Assembly (NCBI RefSeq): GCF_050908995.1 | Contig: NC_135120.1 | Span: 5,035,433 to 5,099,432 of the forward strand | Origin: Andrena cerasifolii | Taxonomy: Eukaryota; Arthropoda; Insecta; Hymenoptera; Andrenidae | Direction: 5' to 3' | Length of the DNA: 64,000 nucleotides | Part shown: positions 46,501 to 56,370 of the stretch, piece after piece | Layout: each line of letters begins with the position of its first letter | Numbering within the stretch: position 1 is the first letter of the stretch | The notes under the pieces: model-generated | What the model saw: the letters and a program-made list of their open reading frames with translations, nothing else | Told to the model about the DNA's origin: nothing | Database searches by the model: none | Position numbers and translations under genes: made by a program

Positions 46501-48463
46501 ATATGAAGACCGTTCAAGTTTTTGTTACAATTTTTGGATATACTTCCGAATGGCCCCAGTGGCCGATCGACACGAGGTTTGAGGGGAGGGGGGTGTGGAC
46601 CCTAAATCTAAAATTGTAGCTTCGGGTATTTATTAGTTTCCGAAATATTAATAAAAAATTATTGTTAATTTTTTTACAAACTATTTTTTTGGCGCCTAAA
46701 AGGCACGCGTATTTAGCTGAAATTCAAAGTCAATTTTCTCGCAAACGAATATTAAGAAATTGTATTCTATATTTTCGTCTTATTTTAGCCCACAGAATCA
46801 CCCCCGTAGAGCATTGACTATCAATAGAGTAATAGGTATCCACCCTGTATAATAGGATGGATCTTATCCGCAAGTTTCTGGTTCAAATTCCCAAACTCAC
46901 ATAGATTCGCTACCATGCTTTAAGCACCCCTCGCACTAATCTAGCCCCAACCAATACTAATACCCGGAACAAGTTGAAAAGTGGAATGCATTATGTTGGA
47001 TTAAGTTAACAGACATACTAAAAGTTTTTTTATTAATATCTCGGAAAGTAACAAATTCCCGAAGCAACAATTTTAGATTTAGGGTCCACACACCCTCCCC
47101 CTAAAACCTCGTGACAATCGGCCAGTAGGGCCATTCGGAAGAACAGCCAAAGATTTTAAGACATTTCATAAATTTTGTTCGATTCTTAAAACACTGTACT
47201 TTAACATAAAAATTACAAAGTTAAAAAATATATTCTGAAACCGTGGTTTTTTATTTACTAGAAGACATGATTTCGGCGCCCTGGTTCAGTCTATTGAATA
47301 ATTAAATAAAAGCTATTTTGCAATTTTGAAAATTTTTATCAAATTCCAATGTTTCGGTCAGTGGTTGTGACTAGAGATGTACCAACTAGTGGCCGACTAG
47401 TCGGTTAAGCCGACTATCTGGCCACTTTTGTAGTCTGCGACTAGTTGCCAACTAATCGGCAGAAAAGGCCGATTGATCGGCTCGCTTTTTGTGAATACTT
47501 ACCCACTTTTCTCTCTCTTTTTTCTAACAAGTTTTATAATTTAGCTACTAGAGATGCACCGACTAGTGGCCGACTATTCGGTTAAGCCAATTATCTGGCC
47601 ACTTTTATAGTCTGTGACTAGTCGGTTTCTTGGAGGCGGATTAATCGGCTAGTCAGCCAAAACCCCGGTAGATCTCTAATTGTGACCATTTTCAAGGAAA
47701 GTTAGATAAACGGTTTTTTACGTTTCAATTTTGGGTATTTTTGACCCAGTAGCAACAACCTGTGCTAGAATATGGGATGCACCTCCGGCTGGGTTAATTA
47801 GATTTCTAAATATACCTGAATAACATTTTAAATAATGTTATATATGTACCAGTAAGCAATGTACATATTCCGGGCCTCCTACAAGAGGAGTAAATTGTCC
47901 AAGTTGTTCTGCTAGTGCCAGTAGAACTTCATCCTCATCGTACATAGATTCCGCTAGAAATGGTATTAATTCGCTACGTGTTCGTTCAATGCCTAAAGCA
48001 AGGGCAATCGTGGATAATTTCTTTATCGAGTTCAGCCGTAGCTGTAACAAAAAGATTCTGTGAAATCGCAAGTTAATTGTAAAAGTTCTCTGTCATTAAT
48101 TTGAATAGCTCATCAAATGCTTTGTGCCGTCTAAGGAATTGGAATAGATTCCCTTGAGCTCAAACCATGTATCGTTGAAACCTTGTTCTCGTTACTCGGG
48201 CAGGTAATTATATTAGGCGCGTTAATATCAGAGCTAAGTACTAAGAAAGCATCTTATTCAATACTACGCTGCCGCTCCAGCCGCCTTGACACTTTGTTTT
48301 CTCCGGTGGTTGTGGGCGTTATAACTACTCGATTGTTTCGCGATCTTAAAATACTGATTTCAGGTACATTTAAAATTACCTGTACATCTTCGTTTTTTAG
48401 TTCGTCAATCAAAACTGCAATCGGATAAATGCTGTCGTCTGTAATAGAGTCGCTCGCTGCCAT
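40512..48463 (-). CDS. Pp2A-29B: Protein phosphatase 2A 65-kDa scaffold (A) subunit, HEAT repeats
   Basis: Scaffold that holds the catalytic C and variable B subunits of PP2A in cytosol and nucleus. Exons (minus): 48380-48463, 47850-48041, 43982-44201, 43733-43893, 43507-43662, 41965-42236, 41241-41435, 40882-41125, 40512-40793. It follows vertebrate PR65 almost throughout as a chain of HEAT repeats: YPIAVLIDELKNEDVQ, EEVLLALAEQLG-like, WRVRYMVADKFTD, VKSALASVIMGLSPILGK, LAEDLKWRVRLAIIEYMPLL, FFDEKLNSLCM. The start is MAASDSITDD. With the stop at 40512 the protein is 601 residues. A CAG|GTAAAG donor at 40550/40549 would instead cut it at residue 589, the human length, followed by a very short last exon; I favour that. 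Intron 3 uses a GC donor. Introns are packed with transposons. Confidence 0.95.
41492..41932. mobile_element. hAT-type MITE 'TAGGGCTGGGACTATTCGAA'
   Basis: TIRs TAGGGCTGGGACTATTCGAA and ATAGTCCCAGCCCTA, with a perfect 8-bp duplication GTTTGCAT (41484-41491 and 41933-41940). Interior holds a 22-bp tandem repeat. In PP2A-A intron 6. Confidence 0.93.
41606..41700 (+). repeat. 22-bp tandem repeat inside the hAT MITE
   Basis: Unit GAATACCGCTGCATTCGTATTC-like repeated about four to five times with no visible change. ATTCGAAT palindromes fill the rest of the element. Confidence 0.9.
42464..43325. mobile_element. TA-flanked foldback element 'TACAATGGCTCACAGCC'
   Basis: Arms of about 200-270 bp starting TGGCTCACAGCCATAATCG, with matching TACA/TGTA ends. 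Inside, CCTACCACGATCGGTCA and GACCGGTCGCGGTAGG form a second inverted pair. In PP2A-A intron 5. Confidence 0.85.
44331..44598. mobile_element. TTAA-flanked MITE 'CTCGGCGGGAGGCGC', copy 1
   Basis: Ends CTCGGCGGGAGGCGC and GCGCCTCCCGCCGGG with TTAA each side. Its right TTAA (44599-44602) is also the left TTAA of the next element. Confidence 0.9.
44603..45483. mobile_element. TTAA-flanked TIR element 'GGGGGTATTCTAC'
   Basis: Ends GGGGGTATTCTA and TAGAATACCCCC. TTAA at 44599-44602 and 45484-45487, each shared with its neighbour. 881 bp, no coding frame recognised. Confidence 0.9.
45488..46027. mobile_element. TTAA-flanked MITE, family 'GGGGACCTTCC', copy B
   Basis: Begins GGGGACGTTCCTGTCTAGAG, ends AGAAAGGTCCCC; TTAA at 45484-45487 and 46028-46031. 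Reverse orientation relative to 8685-9353. Confidence 0.88.
46534..47150. mobile_element. Element of the 'GTAGCTTCGGGTATTTATT' family
   Basis: Ends TACTTCCGAATGGCCCCAGT and the partner GGGCCATTCGGAAGAACAGC, both next to a GGCCGATCG/CAATCGGCC motif. Interior closely matches 2190-2830. This copy shows the family's real ends. Confidence 0.75.
47372..47678. mobile_element. hAT-like MITE 'TAGAGATGTACC'
   Basis: Ends TAGAGATGTACC and GGTAGATCTCTA; flanks GTTGTGAC and ATTGTGAC (one mismatch). The first 58 bp recur in direct orientation at 47549. Confidence 0.8.
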
Positions 48464-48598
48464 TTTGCTGCCGATCACAAACCACAGCTTGGAAACTCCC
48501 GTGCATTTAAGTAGGGTTTAAATTACAGCGCCATCTGACGGTTACTGTTGTTACAAAGAATTAATGGCACAGGTAACATTCGCTTCCTTGTATATTTC

Positions 48599-49021
48599 AT
48601 CCCCCCCGCCGATAAACATGACTCATGTATGAAAGAAGCTAATTCCCTTTAATTCTCAAAAAAATTAAAAAAAGTTCAGATACAAAGATTGTGAAATCAA
48701 CTTTGCTAATTCCAGTTGTATACAGATCGATTCAGTGATCACATTTTCAGATTCGGTTTTAAGTAATTAGCGGGCCGTATTGAAGATCATTTTACCATCG
48801 AAGATAATAAAAACTTGGTAGAGACCAATTTAAACTAATCAAAGTCAGTAGTTGATTAAGAGAAATGCGGATTTTTTTCTTATACAACGGCCTGCTGATT
48901 ACTTCAAATGAAGCTGAAAATCTGAGCACTGAATTGATTTGTATACAATTGGAATTAGCAAAGTTCTTCTTTCAGCAAGCTTCTTTCATACATGAGTCAT
49001 GTTTTTTAGGGATGGGGGGAT
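48599..49021. mobile_element. Inverted-repeat element upstream of PP2A-A
   Basis: ATCCCCCCCGCC plus AACATGACTCATGTATGAAAG at the left face CTTTCATACATGAGTCATGTT and GGATGGGGGGAT at the right. About 423 bp. It lies about 135 bp upstream of the PP2A-A start codon and may abut the promoter. Confidence 0.85.
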
Positions 49022-49204
49022 TTCATTACTTTTTTCTTACATATAGCTAAATATAACGTAGAAGTACAAAGAATACTCTTTTTTGTCCTCGACTTTTTCA
49101 TGTATTTGAGGCGGGTAGGGCAGAGGAGTGACATTATCAGATCTCTGAAAAAAGGTTTTCGTCTGTTGATTCTGCTAGAGCACTAAAGAGGTGAGCATGC
49201 GCAT

Positions 49205-49440
49205 CCGCCATATTGGGTCTTCTGAAGAGAGAAAATTATTGTGTACCCGCCTTTTTGAGTATTGTCAGATTCACTTTATAAACAAAATATCCGTTGCTGA
49301 TATTGATACATGGTAGCACACCGCATTATTAGAGTATTTTCTTACATTTAAGTTTATATTTGGTTTATAAAGCGAATTTGACAATACTCAAAAAGGCTGG
49401 TACTCAATAATTTTCTCTCTCCAGAGGACCCAATGGGCGG
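49205..49440. mobile_element. MITE 'CCGCCATATTGGGTC'
   Basis: Ends CCGCCATATTGGGTCTTCTG and GGACCCAATGGGCGG; inner AGAGAAAATTATTG and CAATAATTTTCTCT pair. Directly abuts the next MITE. Confidence 0.85.
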
Positions 49441-49559
49441 TATTTTCAGTCGCTACTTATTCTTAAGCAAATGCTTAAGTATTCGGCATTCTTTACTAGC
49501 TACTAGGTTAGTAGAGGGTGCCGCATGCTTAAGAATAAGTAGCGACTGAAAATACCGCC
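49438..49559. mobile_element. 122-bp palindromic MITE 'CGGTATTTTCAGTCGC'
   Basis: CGGTATTTTCAGTCGCTACT faces its exact complement ending AAAATACCGCC. Intact relative of the interrupted copy at 20525-21077. Confidence 0.9.
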
Positions 49560-49579
49560 GAAATTCTGCTTTCGAAAGA

Positions 49580-49927
49580 CGACATCTACTGGCGTCAAGT
49601 GGAGAAGTAATGTAGGGATCCCGTAGCGGTTACCGACGCTCCACCTTTGGGCTACACGGCGCGAGATCTTCTCCGCTAGTGTTCGCTAACCCTCCCGTTA
49701 GTATGCCTATATAAGAGTTCTGTCCCAGTTCCTAACACCCAGCATGTCTAAGGCAGGGTTCCGCCAGAAAGCCTTTCTGACGAGTCCACTGGCGGGCCTG
49801 GGACGAAACGCTCTTTCTTTCCTTCTCTCTGAAGGTGGGTGACCCTTTCTCTTCCGTCCCACTATAGACGGTCGGTAGTCAGATCGCTAAAGTAAAACGA
49901 GAATGGCGACATCTACTGGCATCAAGT
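49580..49927 (+). mobile_element. LTR-like block bounded by a 21-bp direct repeat
   Basis: CGACATCTACTGGCGTCAAG (49580) recurs with one change at 49907. The 306 bp between start near TGTAGGGATCCC, carry a TATA box TATATAAG (49708-49715) and hold a hammerhead-like motif. This organisation (promoter then ribozyme in about 300 bp) resembles a short LTR or pseudo-LTR. No coding region or second LTR is nearby, and no clean target duplication is seen. Confidence 0.45.
49741..49810 (+). ncRNA. Hammerhead ribozyme candidate
   Basis: Core boxes CUGACGA (49777-49783) and GAAA (49805-49808). Stem II GUCC/GGAC (49784-49787 with 49801-49804) is perfect. The candidate cleavage triplet GUC is 49746-49748; stem I pairs AAGGC (49750-49754) with GCCUU (49771-49775) after one U-U mismatch. 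Loop I CCGCCAG and loop II CUGGCGG are complementary over 7 nt, suiting the loop-loop contact of natural hammerheads. Stem III (5' part UGU/GUC, 3' part ACG) is only two or three pairs, so activity may be weak or need a dimer. Circular-permutation type III by the order of parts. Confidence 0.6.
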
Positions 49928-50640
49928 ACTAGCGCTACGTGACGTCTGACTGTCTTGTAAACAAAGTATTATTTTGATAACTATTAATTCAGAATAATTC
50001 TTTTATCTTTTAGAAAAACAGCTTGAAACATTAAGTAAAACGATAAATGGGTTAAAAAAAATAATTATTCGCTGGATCATGTTAAAACACCGGAACTATG
50101 TCTAAGATAAGATAATAAGGCCAAAATAGCTGCGGGGTCGTACCCATTTCGCTAGCATTCGTGTATAGAGACATGGTCGCTCAGTGTGCCTATGGGTAGA
50201 GGGGGAAGGGGAATTATCTTCCAGACACGACCGCGTCTGTTGATATCGCGCTTTTGAGTCATACTAGAAACTGTTTACATTGTGTTTCATATGTCGATAA
50301 AACATATCTTACATTCGTAAAAGGTTATGTGTTTCAAAATAAAATAACGAGTCCTTGAATTTTTTGCCATATTACGCATTTCCGTTACGGAATGGTTTAT
50401 ATTTTGTTAGTATGCCTGAACATATGCTATCGAATTTTCCAATGACAGAACTGTTTAATCAAATCGAGCATTGTCCACGATTTCTCATCGACAAAACAGC
50501 ACACTTTGTTGCAGGAATGTTGCAGAACCGTTGCTGCTATATTGCAATGGTGCAGGTTGCATTGCAATTTTGCTGCAATATTGTGGAAACATTGCCGTGT
50601 AATACTGCAACGGCAACGTTTGTGCCATGGTCCTGGAATA
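49928..50640. other. Intergenic; TGCAATATTGC-rich tract before a transposase fragment
   Basis: No gene seen up to about 50500. From 50505 to 50660 the DNA is a degenerate run of GCAATATTG/TTGCAGG/ACATTGCCGT motifs. It is open in one frame but compositionally simple, so I do not call it coding. Confidence 0.5.
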
Positions 50641-50654
50641 TTGCGCACACATTG

Positions 50655-51041
50655 CCGTGCAGTATTAAATATTTAAATATTCTAAAACAAAACTTACATA
50701 AAAGTGCTATTAATATGAACATTCGTAACAGTTTTAAATTTTATCAGGATAATGACCCCAAACACAAATCACGTATAGTTCAAGAATATTTACTGTATAA
50801 TTATCCAAAGGTATTGCACCCACCTCCACAGTCACCACACTTAAATCCGATCGAAAATTTATGGGATTATTTAGATCGTCGAATCAGAATAACACCCATA
50901 AAGTCGAAAGACGAATTAAAATTACAATTAATCGAAGAATGGTCACGTATTCCGTTAGAATACTTAAATAAAATTATTTCTAGTTTGCCCAAACGTTTAA
51001 ACCACGTACTTAAACAAAAGGGTAATCCAACCAAATATTAA
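50655..51041 (+). pseudogene. Tc1/mariner transposase, C-terminal fragment
   Basis: Begins about YLNILKQNL and contains FYQDNDPKHKS, then PPPQSPHLNPIENLWDYLDR, with exactly 34 residues between the second Asp and Glu (DD34E), then a tail ending NPTKY. These two catalytic residues are kept, but the N-terminal DNA-binding half and the first Asp are absent; the upstream frame is low-complexity. One change is SPHLNPIE for the usual SPDLNPIE. Confidence 0.85.
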
Positions 51042-52621
51042 AATTCATGTAACTTTCTTAAAGTATATGTTTTTGCGACGTAAGAATTAGACATTATTTC
51101 GTTTACCATTGATTAACAAAAATACTGTATAAATTAAATAAAAAAACCTTACGTTATTAGCAACTAGAATAAGTGTACTAAATTATAAAAAAACAACGAA
51201 TCCTTTATTTCCAGAATTACTACAGATTCAAAACAATATATTTACAAGTACCACTGTGTCCGAATATTAATGCGGCTCACTGTATGTCTTTCTATACTTC
51301 ACTCTCTCGCACCAGTTCGCACGATGCTTTCTCTCTCGTACGATGTTGGTCGGCAACTGAATCCACAGGAGACATAGGCCATGAGACCTCCATGTATATA
51401 CATATGCTCTAAGGGCTAACATCAAACAATACCACAGACTATAAACATTCGTGACAATTGCTTGAAGTTGTTTCGGGTAGCTGACTGTTAGTCGTTGCCT
51501 GCTCGTGCATGAATTTCCACACATGTCAAGCAACAATGCAGCATCAACACAGCGTAACCTACCACCACTGCCATCCTCACTATTCCAGTGCTCAGCCATC
51601 CCCACTGCCGCGCTGTTGAGCCGGTAGTGGGATACCAACATTACCAACGTTTCAGTAACTTGCTTCGCGCTACGACGACCGAGACATTGGAATTAATTGA
51701 CATTTTTGTTCGTCAATAAGCTTCCTGAGGTGATAGAGCAATAAAACAAAGCCTATGTCCCTCACAAGATTGTAAGGAACATATCTATAAAAATCCGATC
51801 AAAATCGGTTCAGTAGATTTCGAGATTACTGGGAACATACAAACAAACAATCTTTCTCTCTTTATATATTAGTAAAGATAAAGATTACGTCAAACAGGGA
51901 TGGGGTTCATCGAACGATGGAAAAACAGCCTGTCGATTTTTTTCCAATGCACAAGTTTCAGTTGAAATCACTGGAATTGATGCAACATTAATTGAAAAAA
52001 TTTAATTTTATACTTCAGGTAATTTTCTGCTCAGCAAATCTGATGTTGAAAAATTATAACTAATTATATGACGTACTTGCTCTCGGTATCAACTACATTG
52101 TGAAAACCGGAATTAATATAATATTAAATTAAAAACTCCTGTTCATTATTACAGTTCATTTCTTCCCCCTATACAATAAATATTGAAAAATTTCGTCAAT
52201 ATACTCAAGACACAACAAAGCATTACGTGCAATATTATGCCTATACTATATGCCGGCCTCTGTGCATAAATTATTAATACATGGGGCAGAAAAAGTACAA
52301 TATGCTAATAAGCCCAATTGGGTAGCTTTCTGAGGAAGCACAGGAAACCCGACATAAAGATTTTAAGAGAATCAGATGTGAAAATACTCGAAAATGTTCC
52401 TAATTAGCAACAAACGAAGACAGACTGTATAAATTACTTTTAACGTCCGATCCTCATATATCTAGTATGCGAATGAAATCATGTACTAAAAAAATTAAAA
52501 ATTTAGACCTCGAAGCTGAGGAATTAATAAGTTATATTGCAAACATTAACATAACAACGAGACAATAGGCGCATATTGCAAATATATTAATAATAACACC
52601 TCGTACATCATGTATCCCTTC
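51042..52621. other. Intergenic with non-LTR retrotransposon remnant
   Basis: No gene recognised. At about 51742-51900 the sequence AAAATCGGTTCAGTAGATTT followed by ACATACAAACAAACAATC and a TTAGTAAAGATAAAGAT tail has the form of the 3' end of an RTE-type non-LTR element. Confidence 0.5.
51742..51900 (+). mobile_element. RTE-like non-LTR retrotransposon 3' end
   Basis: Phrases ATCCGATCAAAATCGGTTCA and GAGATTACTGGGAACATACA are typical of the 3' ends of insect RTE elements. The tail is AAAGATAAAGATT. No reverse transcriptase seen upstream, so the copy is 5'-truncated. Confidence 0.65.
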
Positions 52622-52883
52622 TGTTCAACCACAGACGAGGTATAGGATAGACCTATCACCTTATGGATGTTCGTGTCGCCACGCAAACTGTATTACCGAC
52701 CCATAATTTGAGGTCTGAATGTAGTGGCATCTGCTCATGAACAGCGTCCAACTCAGTAACTACTCTGAAATGTATTGAAATGCTGAAAGGTGTGTGCGTA
52801 CTTGTATACGTGTGATTTGTTTAGAGAGAGAGTTTGACATAAAGCCGGATCCAGACTTGAATGAATATACGTTGAGCAACTGG

Positions 52884-52975
52884 AAAACACCGGTTCTCGT
52901 TAGATCACCGAAGTTAAGCATCACGGGGCGGTGTACTGGGGAAAGATGGAAGACCACCTTTCTCCCGGTGCGCTT
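52884..52975 (+). repeat. 5S rRNA-like sequence, copy 1
   Basis: Contains ACACCGGTTCTCGTTAGATC, ACCGAAGTTAAGCATCACG and GTACTGGGGAAAGATGG, matching the middle and 3' half of insect 5S rRNA (around the internal control region). The 5' strand of helix I is not recognisable, so it is a 5S-derived repeat or pseudogene, not a functional gene. Confidence 0.8.
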
Positions 52976-53151
52976 CTGCTGCTGGGACCCGAAGGAGAGA
53001 GAATACAAATTGTCTGTTTCAGTTGTAGTGTTTGTGGTCGCCCGTAATGCGATCGAAGTCAGTGTTTTTGCACAAGTAAAGCTAGTCGAGAGGACCGGTG
53101 CTCTAATAACTGCTGCTGCAGCGTTGAGAGCTAAGCTGGGGCTGAGTTGAG

Positions 53152-53224
53152 GGGTGCTCGTCTGAGAGCTGCTGGTCAGAGGGGTGCTGGTCTCAGGAAT
53201 GCTGGTCAGAGGGGTGCTGGTCAA
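53152..53224 (+). repeat. Short tandem repeat GAGGGGTGCTGGTCA-like
   Basis: GGGGTGCTCGTCTGAGAGCT, then GAGGGGTGCTGGTCTCAGGA, then AGAGGGGTGCTGGTCA: about three to four imperfect units of about 15-27 bp. Confidence 0.8.
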
Positions 53225-53392
53225 GTTACGAGTTTGCAGAGATGCAGTACCGATGATGACAGCGAACCATGAGACATTTTATAATTCTTTGAATGGGGAT
53301 GCACGTAGTACAGCTACTTAGCTCTTTCGATTCTGGCCGTTCCAACACAAATGCACGACATGCAGAGGCCCTTTTCACATGGTCGGTATTCG

Positions 53393-53523
53393 TTTGGGGA
53401 ACTCTTATGCAATATTTCGCGAATATGGTCTAGGGCGCCTAGGCAGTAGCCTTATGGCGTGGCTCTTTTCTAAACCATATTCACGAAATATCATAGAAAT
53501 GTTCCCGAAACTAATGCCAATTA
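53393..53523. repeat. Interrupted hairpin
   Basis: TTTGGGGAACTC...AATATTTCGCGAATATGGT faces ACCATATTCACGAAATATC...GTTCCCGAAA across about 60 bp. Confidence 0.8.
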
Positions 53524-54111
53524 TATAAAATGCACCACAAAACGTTGTGCATGTGTGTTCGAAAGAGCAGCATCGATTGAGCTGACCATATAAGGTACTC
53601 GTAGATAGTGACATACATGTGTCTGTCTCAAAATTAAAAAAAAAATAAATCAATACAATTGTTGCTCGCGATTTTTACAATTTTATATCGATTAATAATA
53701 CTTCGTAAAATAATCGGATCGATCGTGTCAAGTAGAGTCACCGCGAAATTTTCTGAAATGGTTCTCAATGAAACTAGTCTTCTTAGTAATCTTGCATTCG
53801 AGCAAGATCTTTTATGGTCGCCGGTAATGCGATCGTAGAGACCACGCTTTTTTTCGCGTCCATATATTTTCAAGAGCGCCGCGGCTCTTCTGTGGAGGTG
53901 TATTACCGCGAATTTAGAGACAAATTTTTACGGATCTATGATTTATGCAGAGCACAGAAGCTCCTGTTGTTTTTTCGTCGCCAAAGTAGAGTCAACCTTT
54001 TGCGTATCGGAAGTTTATCCAGAGCACCTGTGCTCTAATTGCTTTTTCATCGCGAAAGTAGAGTAAAATTTTCGATTAGCTTTAATTTTCAGCTCAGCCC
54101 TGTCCTTCGTA

Positions 54112-54312
54112 TTCGAAGCCCTAGACAGAACCTAGCTAGTGGGCCCTAGATAGGACCTAGCTCGTGGACCCTAGAGAGGGCCCAGAACAGGGACCCTAGA
54201 GAGGGCCTTCGGCATAGGCCCTATAGAGGGTCCTAGTCATGGGCCCTAGAGAGGGCCTAGCTCGTGGGCCCTAGAGAGGGCCTTCGGCATGAGCCCTAAA
54301 GAGGGCCTAGAA
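54112..54312 (+). repeat. Minisatellite of GGGCCCTAGAGAGGGCCT units
   Basis: Eight or more imperfect units of about 22-32 bp built on CCCTAGAGAGGGCC, with spacers of two kinds (AGCTCGTG and TTCGGCAT). Each unit is nearly self-complementary (GGGCCCTA...AGGGCC). Confidence 0.9.
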
Positions 54313-55433
54313 TTATGCTAGCTTGGTAGCTAGCTAAGATGTACTTGCATGCATGCCGTAGATTGTAAAATACGAGTACCTTGTATAAGTGGGTCGTAAT
54401 CTTTATGCGTGCATTTTGGAAGGAAAAGCATTATACCTAATGCACGCAATACATTTGGTAGGATAAGCTTCCTACATAATGCAAGCAAAAAGACCTTACC
54501 CAACGAAAACACATTCAGAAACTAAGGAATGTGAAATAGATGAAATCCAGCCAATCATCGGGCAAGTTTGTCGAGGGATGCGTGCGTTTAGATTTAAATA
54601 AGAGAATTGTAAAGATGTATAAGAGGGTAAAGAGAGATCGACGATAATCGTCAGTCTATCTCTCTTTCGACTTCGCTTTCGCGGTCGCGGTTTTCATTAA
54701 TAGTAGAGTCAAATCACCGTTTCCCGCATTGCAAGCAATGACGAACGCGATGAGTTTATTCAAATGTTGGGTGGATGGGATCGGTGTTTGTTTCGGGATG
54801 GGTCATTTTCGTAGGTACCTCCACGTTGGTGTGCCCGGTTCCTTGGTAACGTTTCTCAAGCATCGCGACTTGCAAAACGATACCAAGCTAAAGCCTACGA
54901 TCTAGTTTAAGAGTCCAGATCGAGCCAAACTTACATTCAGTGAGTTAGGTTCGGTCTAGATATCTAATCAGAATTTTATTCTCTTTCATGGTTTTACGTG
55001 ACTCTTTCCCTGTCATGCACCTTATCGATGTTTCCATTCTCTTGTCTCCTTTACGTATCTCTACGATGGGTTTTCGTGATTTATTCTATTTCATGCATTT
55101 CTTCGATGGTATTTCATTTCGTCGATTTCTTCGATGGTTTTGAACTTTGTATGTCCTTGGCGACGTATTCCACGTTACATCATGAAAGCATACCTTCCAC
55201 AAAAATAATGTTGTTGTTTATATAAATTTTTATGTTAAATAAATTTGTTTTGCGTTAAATAAACCTGAATAGGACAGCAAGGTTAAAAGGCGTATGTGTT
55301 CTTGTATGTATATATGTATCTTGTTTTGTTGTGATGCTTCTTTCTCGGTCGTTGCACGGAATACGTTTATAAAATGATTTTTAAATTGTTACGCTAACAG
55401 AATCATTTGTAAATCGCGGGTTTCGAATGACCT

Positions 55434-56262
55434 AATTTTACACTTCTTGAATTCTAATTCCTACCACACGTAACGTTACAATCTGTTTCGAGGCTTCATC
55501 GGTAACGTTGCATGCGACACAAAAATGGTAAGGAGGTTCTAGGACCCCCCAAACCGGTGACAGAAAAATGCATTGGTTGATAGGTCTATCCTATACCTCG
55601 TCTGTGGCTCAACTATCCCACCTTTACCCTACGGACCGACCAAACGTTGATAACTTTAAACACTAATAATTTGAACAGGAATGATCGTTGCGTGATTATT
55701 TAGAGGAGGGTGTGCTGAATATATTGCAATTGGTCCGAAAATGGAACTTTTTGGCGTTTGGAAGATATTTTATCCGTGTTTAATTCTAATTCCTACCACG
55801 CGTAGCGTTAAAATCTGTTTCGAGACTTTACCGGTAACGTTGCATGTGACTCCAAAATTGTAATGGGTCCTTAGACCCCACAAGCCTAGGAGATAAATGT
55901 GCATTAGATGTTTCGTCTTTGGTACACCACGTTGTGGTTGACATTAACATGCAATATATAACAGTGTGTCCTTAAAATAACCTAAAGCTTAAAAATTTAA
56001 AACCAAACGAGATGCACCATAAATTGAATTTATTAATTGGTTATTATAGCAAATGTTCAAAAAGATAAATGAGCGCGTGCCTCTGTGTATATTTAAATTT
56101 GCCCCGCTTTATTATAACATTAATTCCTACCGCTAGTAATGCTGCACTCTTATTCCATGCTTAGCCGGTAACGTTGGACGTGACATAGAAATGGTAATTG
56201 GGCTCATGAACCCAAAACCGTCGGATATCAAATAGCACTGGATGACAGGTCTATTCTATACC
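55434..56262 (+). repeat. Three diverged direct repeats of about 330 bp
   Basis: Blocks starting TAATTCCTACCACACGTAAC (about 55450), TAATTCCTACCACGCGTAGC (about 55786) and TAATTCCTACCGCTAGTAAT (about 56120). Each continues with a CCGGTAACGTTG motif and a GGTCCT/GGCTC...ACCC block. Units 1 and 3 end in the same GATAGGTCTATCC-type motif. Confidence 0.85.
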
Positions 56263-56370
56263 AAGGAAGTGTGTTGGGTAGTTCGGAACAGTGGTTGCTT
56301 CGTAAGTGGAAAGTTTGGGTTCGATTCTCCTTACCGCGAAATTTTAAATCAGCGGCAGTAGCCGTGATGA

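Larger units (their letters stand above)
46447..47793. mobile_element. TTAA-flanked element 'CTCGGCGGGAGGCG', copy 2, with nested insertions
   Basis: Ends CTCGGCGGGAGGCGATACTG and GCACCTCCGGCTGGG with TTAA each side. The 268-bp copy at 44331-44598 shows the original length; the rest is two insertions, 46534-47150 and 47372-47678. Confidence 0.85.
52622..55619. mobile_element. 3-kb segment bounded by about 38-bp inverted ends
   Basis: Left GTTCAACCACAGACGAGGTA plus TAGGATAGACCTATCACC is the near-exact inverse of the right end (GATAGGTCTATCCTATACCT plus CGTCTGTGGCTCAAC). Similar motifs occur at 56250 and 56890. Inside are a 5S-like sequence, short tandem repeats, a hairpin and a minisatellite. 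No transposase recognised. Confidence 0.6.

Noticed and set aside
50355..50655. N-terminal part of the transposase frame
   Set aside because: Open, but made of GCAATATTGC-type simple motifs without helix-turn-helix features; probably a satellite-like insertion.
52884..52975. Functional 5S rRNA gene
   Set aside because: Only the central and 3' part matches; the terminal helix is not formed and no T-run follows at the expected place.
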